Assembly (NCBI GenBank): GCA_001931905.2
Contig: MSJI02000045.1
Span: forward strand, 1-28,557
DNA length: 28,557 nucleotides
Direction: 5' to 3'
Origin: Cladosporium sp. IMV 00045
Lineage: Eukaryota; Ascomycota; Dothideomycetes; Cladosporiales; Cladosporiaceae
Positions within the stretch are counted from its first letter, which is position 1. The number at the start of each line of letters is the position of its first letter. The notes beneath the pieces were generated by a model. The model made no database searches, was not told the origin of the DNA, and saw only the letters and a program-made list of their open reading frames with translations. Below are positions 25,863 through 28,557 of the stretch, piece by piece. The translations under genes and the position numbers were made by a program.

Positions 25863-28065
25863 GCGTCTTGAAGGTCAGCTTCGAGTCGAGCCAGAAGCCG
25901 AGCCATTTGGTCGCCTCCTGCTTGAGGGTGAAGGTCTGCTCTCCGATGCGGACGACTGCATCTTTTGCTGCTTGTAGGATCTTACGACGCCTGCTGAAGA
26001 CGAGCACTTCAGTCTTGCTGACTTCGAACTCGACTTTGTTGTCCGAGCCCCATTGTATTGCATCCCCGGCAATGTGCTCGAGCTTCCTTGCGCCTTCTTC
26101 CAAGTCTTCGCATTCTGTCACTAGCCCGATGTCGTCCACGAATGAGATGGCTTGAAGCATGGGATGTCTGTCTTCTAGCCACTGGAACATTGCGCTCACA
26201 GATAGGATGAACAGCACCGGCGATATCGGTGATCCTTGCGGCAGGCCAGCTTGAATGCTGCGGGTCTCGCCCGTCCTTCCGTCAATAACTAGCATGGCTC
26301 GACGGTCTGACAAGAACGAGTCCACCCAGCGCACGATGTTGCCGGCTATGCCGACTTGTATCATCCGCCGGAGTAATCTCTGCTTGTCGACCCGGTCAAA
26401 CGCACCTTTGACATCTAGGAGTAATGCGAGTGTGATTCGCTTCTGACTCCATGCGTTCTCGACTTTTGCGACTAGTTGAGCCACTGCATCCGATGTTCCT
26501 CGTCCTCGACGGCAGCCGAACTGCCCACGATGGAAGATTTCGTTTGCTTCACAGTGGGACGCGACCCAAGTTGCGACCGCCCTCTCCACCACTTTTCCGA
26601 GACAGTTGAGCAGGCTGATGACTCTGTATGCTTTGGCGACGCTGTACGTGGGTTTGCCCTGTTTGCGCAGGAGGATGCCCTTTGCGGTCTTCCACGTGCA
26701 GGGATGGTATCCGGTCCGGATACAGCCTTGCACCAGAGCTACCACACGGTATTCTGCCCACCGCCACAGTAGTCCCAGCGCTTTGAAGCCAATTCCGTCT
26801 ATGCCGGGGGCTTTGTTGACAGCCTGTGTGAACAAAGCTTCGCAGACCTGTTCTGCGCTCACGCCAGCACTCGTATCTGGGATCTGGATGTCCTCGTTGT
26901 CCATCGCTTGGTGTGGGAATGCCTGTGCCATGAAGATGTCTTCTTTCTCCTCCGCCGTCGCTGCGGTCTTGTCCGGCTGGCCGTCAACGCCCGCCACCTT
27001 GATCGCTGGTGTGTATGATGGCACCCGCGGCTTGGTGTACCGGAGCGCTTGCCAGCACCATACAGGATCAGCTGTCGTTTCCGAACCTTTTCCATCGTCT
27101 GGGAGGACTCCCTCGAGAAAGCTTTCCCAGGCGAGTCTCTTCGCTTTTCGGATGAACGTATAGTAGTCGTTCCTCACCCTCCGGTACTCGTCAAAGTAGA
27201 TACAACCGTCGTTGTGAGCACGTCTGGTTCTCCCGAATAGCTTCCTCTGCTGTCCGACCTCGTCAGTCCACCAGCGCTTTGATCGCGGCCTCGGCTCTTT
27301 TCCAGCGGCGTGCCTGTCAAGGACGGTTTGCAAGTTGTCTTGTATCCATTGTGCTTCAGCTTCGAGCTCAGTCGGTGACGTGGCCCACGCATTGATCAGC
27401 GCTCTTCCTTCACTCAGCTCCAGCCAATTTTCATTTGCGGCTTCAAGCGTTCGCTCTTCTGCACAAAGCCGATCGATGTCCCAGTTTCGCGCGATACCGA
27501 TCTTCCGTTCGAGAATGACCTCGTTGAGTGGCATCCACTCAAACACTATCACTTCGTGGTCAGATGTTGTGGCCAGTGACTCGTCGATTTCCCAAGTGAC
27601 GAGTTCTCCAAGTCCGCGGGTACTGAGGGTCAGGTCGATTACCGACCGGCAGTTCTTCCCACATCTCGTGGGTTGGTAATCGTTGTTGTTGATGATGAGC
27701 CCGTGCCTCTCGATCAACCGTTCCACTGTCCCCGCGTGTTGTCTGCCCGAAACCCACGGATCCCATGCCGGGCTGCAGGCGTTGAAGTCACCAGCCAGCA
27801 CCGTCCTGCCCTCGATCAGTCGCGATGTGTCCAAGTGGTCAATCATGTGTCCACCGCCCGGGACCCTCGCTCTGTTGTAAATGTTGATAAGCCTCGTCCT
27901 TCGGCCCTTCTTGCGGTTCTTTGTCTCCCAGACGTCTAAGCACTGCACGTAGGGGCTGTCCACCAGGTCCGTCCTCTCCTCGAACACGTACCGGTCCAGC
28001 GCGTCGTTTCGGATGGCTAGTGCTACTCTCGTGTCTCTCTTCGCGCAGGGTGACCATGCCTGCTA
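25819..28065 (-). pseudogene. LINE ORF2: endonuclease and reverse transcriptase (truncated)
   Basis: The open segment begins after a TAG at the 5' truncation with AWSPCAKRDTRVALAIRND, inside the apurinic-type endonuclease domain. It goes on through the endonuclease motifs AGDFNACSPAWDP and TTSDHEVIVFEW. The reverse transcriptase follows: NKAPGIDGIGFKAL, then AYRVISLLNCLGKVVERA, LLDVKGAFDRV, GLPQGSPISPVLF and the catalytic SFVDDIG, then KTEVLVFSRR and KWLGFWLDS. The frame ends shortly after at the deletion junction. The RT motifs are intact, but lacking ORF1, the full endonuclease and the deleted middle, this copy cannot be autonomous. Confidence 0.9.
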
Positions 28066-28557
28066 TGAGCTACAGCGGAGTCTCGCCAGTGTCAACACCA
28101 CATTCCGCGACCGACTGGGCGAAATTACCAGACAAGAGCAGCTGGTCAAGGTACACTACGCCGCGTACGACGATCTGTCCCCAACAAAATTCATACCAGT
28201 CGTGTCGACACGAGCAAGCGCGCTTGAGGATTCATCAGTCGAGGAAAAGGGGAAAATATACTTTGCATACGTCAGCATATGTGATGGAAGAAGAGACGGA
28301 AGAACAGCGTCGCAGGACATCACATGCACCAATGTCGTCGTGACACTTGACACCCCGAGCTTTTGGCTGGCTATATTAGCATCGAAACAGTATGCGGAGC
28401 CGAGGGCGGGGCTTGTCGCATTGACGATTGACGTCAAGATCTGGGACGAAAGTGAGGAGAAGCTCGACTGGCGCGGCAACCTCTATCATGCATTGTCGCT
28501 GCTTCACAAAGACGCTACGAAACTGTCGGTGAGCCTTGCCGGCAAAAGACTGGACGC
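28066..28557 (+). CDS. Partial uncharacterised open frame running off the right edge
   Basis: One plus-strand frame is open without a stop from the LINE border to the edge of the window. It encodes about 160 residues, including YELQRSLASVNTTFRDRLGE, KIYFAYVSICDG and LDWRGNLYHALSLLHK. In-frame ATG codons occur only further upstream, inside the LINE (28013), so the true start was probably displaced by the insertion. A GTGAGC near 28529 could be a splice donor. I do not recognise the family and cannot show that it is the rest of the OrsD-like gene. Confidence 0.4.

Larger units (their letters stand above)
25244..28065 (-). mobile_element. Non-LTR retrotransposon (LINE), 5'-truncated and internally deleted
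   Basis: Read on the minus strand: a 5' end truncated inside the endonuclease domain (near 28065), the endonuclease, the reverse transcriptase, a deletion junction near 25860, a C-terminal zinc knuckle, a 3' UTR of about 190 nt (25265-25456) and a poly(A) tail. ORF1 is missing. The domain order suggests a fungal Tad1-like clade, with modest confidence. No target-site duplication matching the left flank (AAAAGCGCATCACCTCC) was seen near the 5' end. Confidence 0.85.

Noticed and set aside
9618..28065. Strong repeat-induced point mutation of the elements
   Set aside because: The transposase and reverse transcriptase frames are long and open, without the many TAA/TAG stops expected from C-to-T mutation; a base-composition index was not computed.

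Overview
The window is nuclear DNA of a filamentous ascomycete (Pezizomycotina), most likely a dothideomycete, though that rank is a guess. The support is: short introns (42-147 nt) with GT..AG ends and CTAAC/CTGAC branch sites, a Zn2Cys6 regulator, an AtfA-type bZIP protein, a fungal F-box protein, pogo/Fot1-class transposases, a fungal-type LINE and an OrsD-type zinc-finger protein. No database could be searched; all calls rest on motifs and on exon joins that keep the reading frame.

Left third (1 to about 9.4 kb) is ordinary host sequence. It holds a complete eight-exon Zn2Cys6 transcription factor (530-3013, minus), a two-exon bZIP factor (4801-5701, minus), and a complete five-exon trehalose-6-phosphate synthase (7067-8889, plus) that is divergent from the bZIP gene across about 1.4 kb. 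It ends with the last exon of a short-chain dehydrogenase (9132-9410, minus).

From about 9.4 kb onward the window is accessory in character. A pogo-class transposon with an intact 626-codon transposase lies directly against the dehydrogenase exon, inside or at its intron; the dehydrogenase 5' half is not found on the far side. Then come an intronless coiled-coil/kinase-like gene (12593-14794, minus), a small two-exon protein with two CX2C pairs (15531-16035, minus), and an 862-residue protein with a long acidic tract and no recognised domain (16593-19181, minus). A perfect 44-bp palindrome at 16312-16355, next to two TCACGTGA boxes, separates the last two. An F-box gene follows (20736-21762, minus).

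The right end (22.4 kb to the edge) is a mobile-element patch. A second, unrelated pogo-class element lies head-to-head with an OrsD-like double zinc-finger gene. That gene is cut after codon 302 by a LINE in the opposite orientation. The LINE has a 21-nt poly(A) tail, is 5'-truncated within its endonuclease domain, and has lost the region between the reverse transcriptase and the C-terminal zinc knuckle. Beyond it an open frame of unknown identity runs off the edge. The element reading frames are long and unmutated, so strong repeat-induced point mutation is not apparent.

No clear novel multi-gene system was found. The most unusual items are the kinase/CX2C/acidic-protein cluster with its palindrome, the unequal repeat structure of the first transposon's ends, and the nested, internally deleted LINE.
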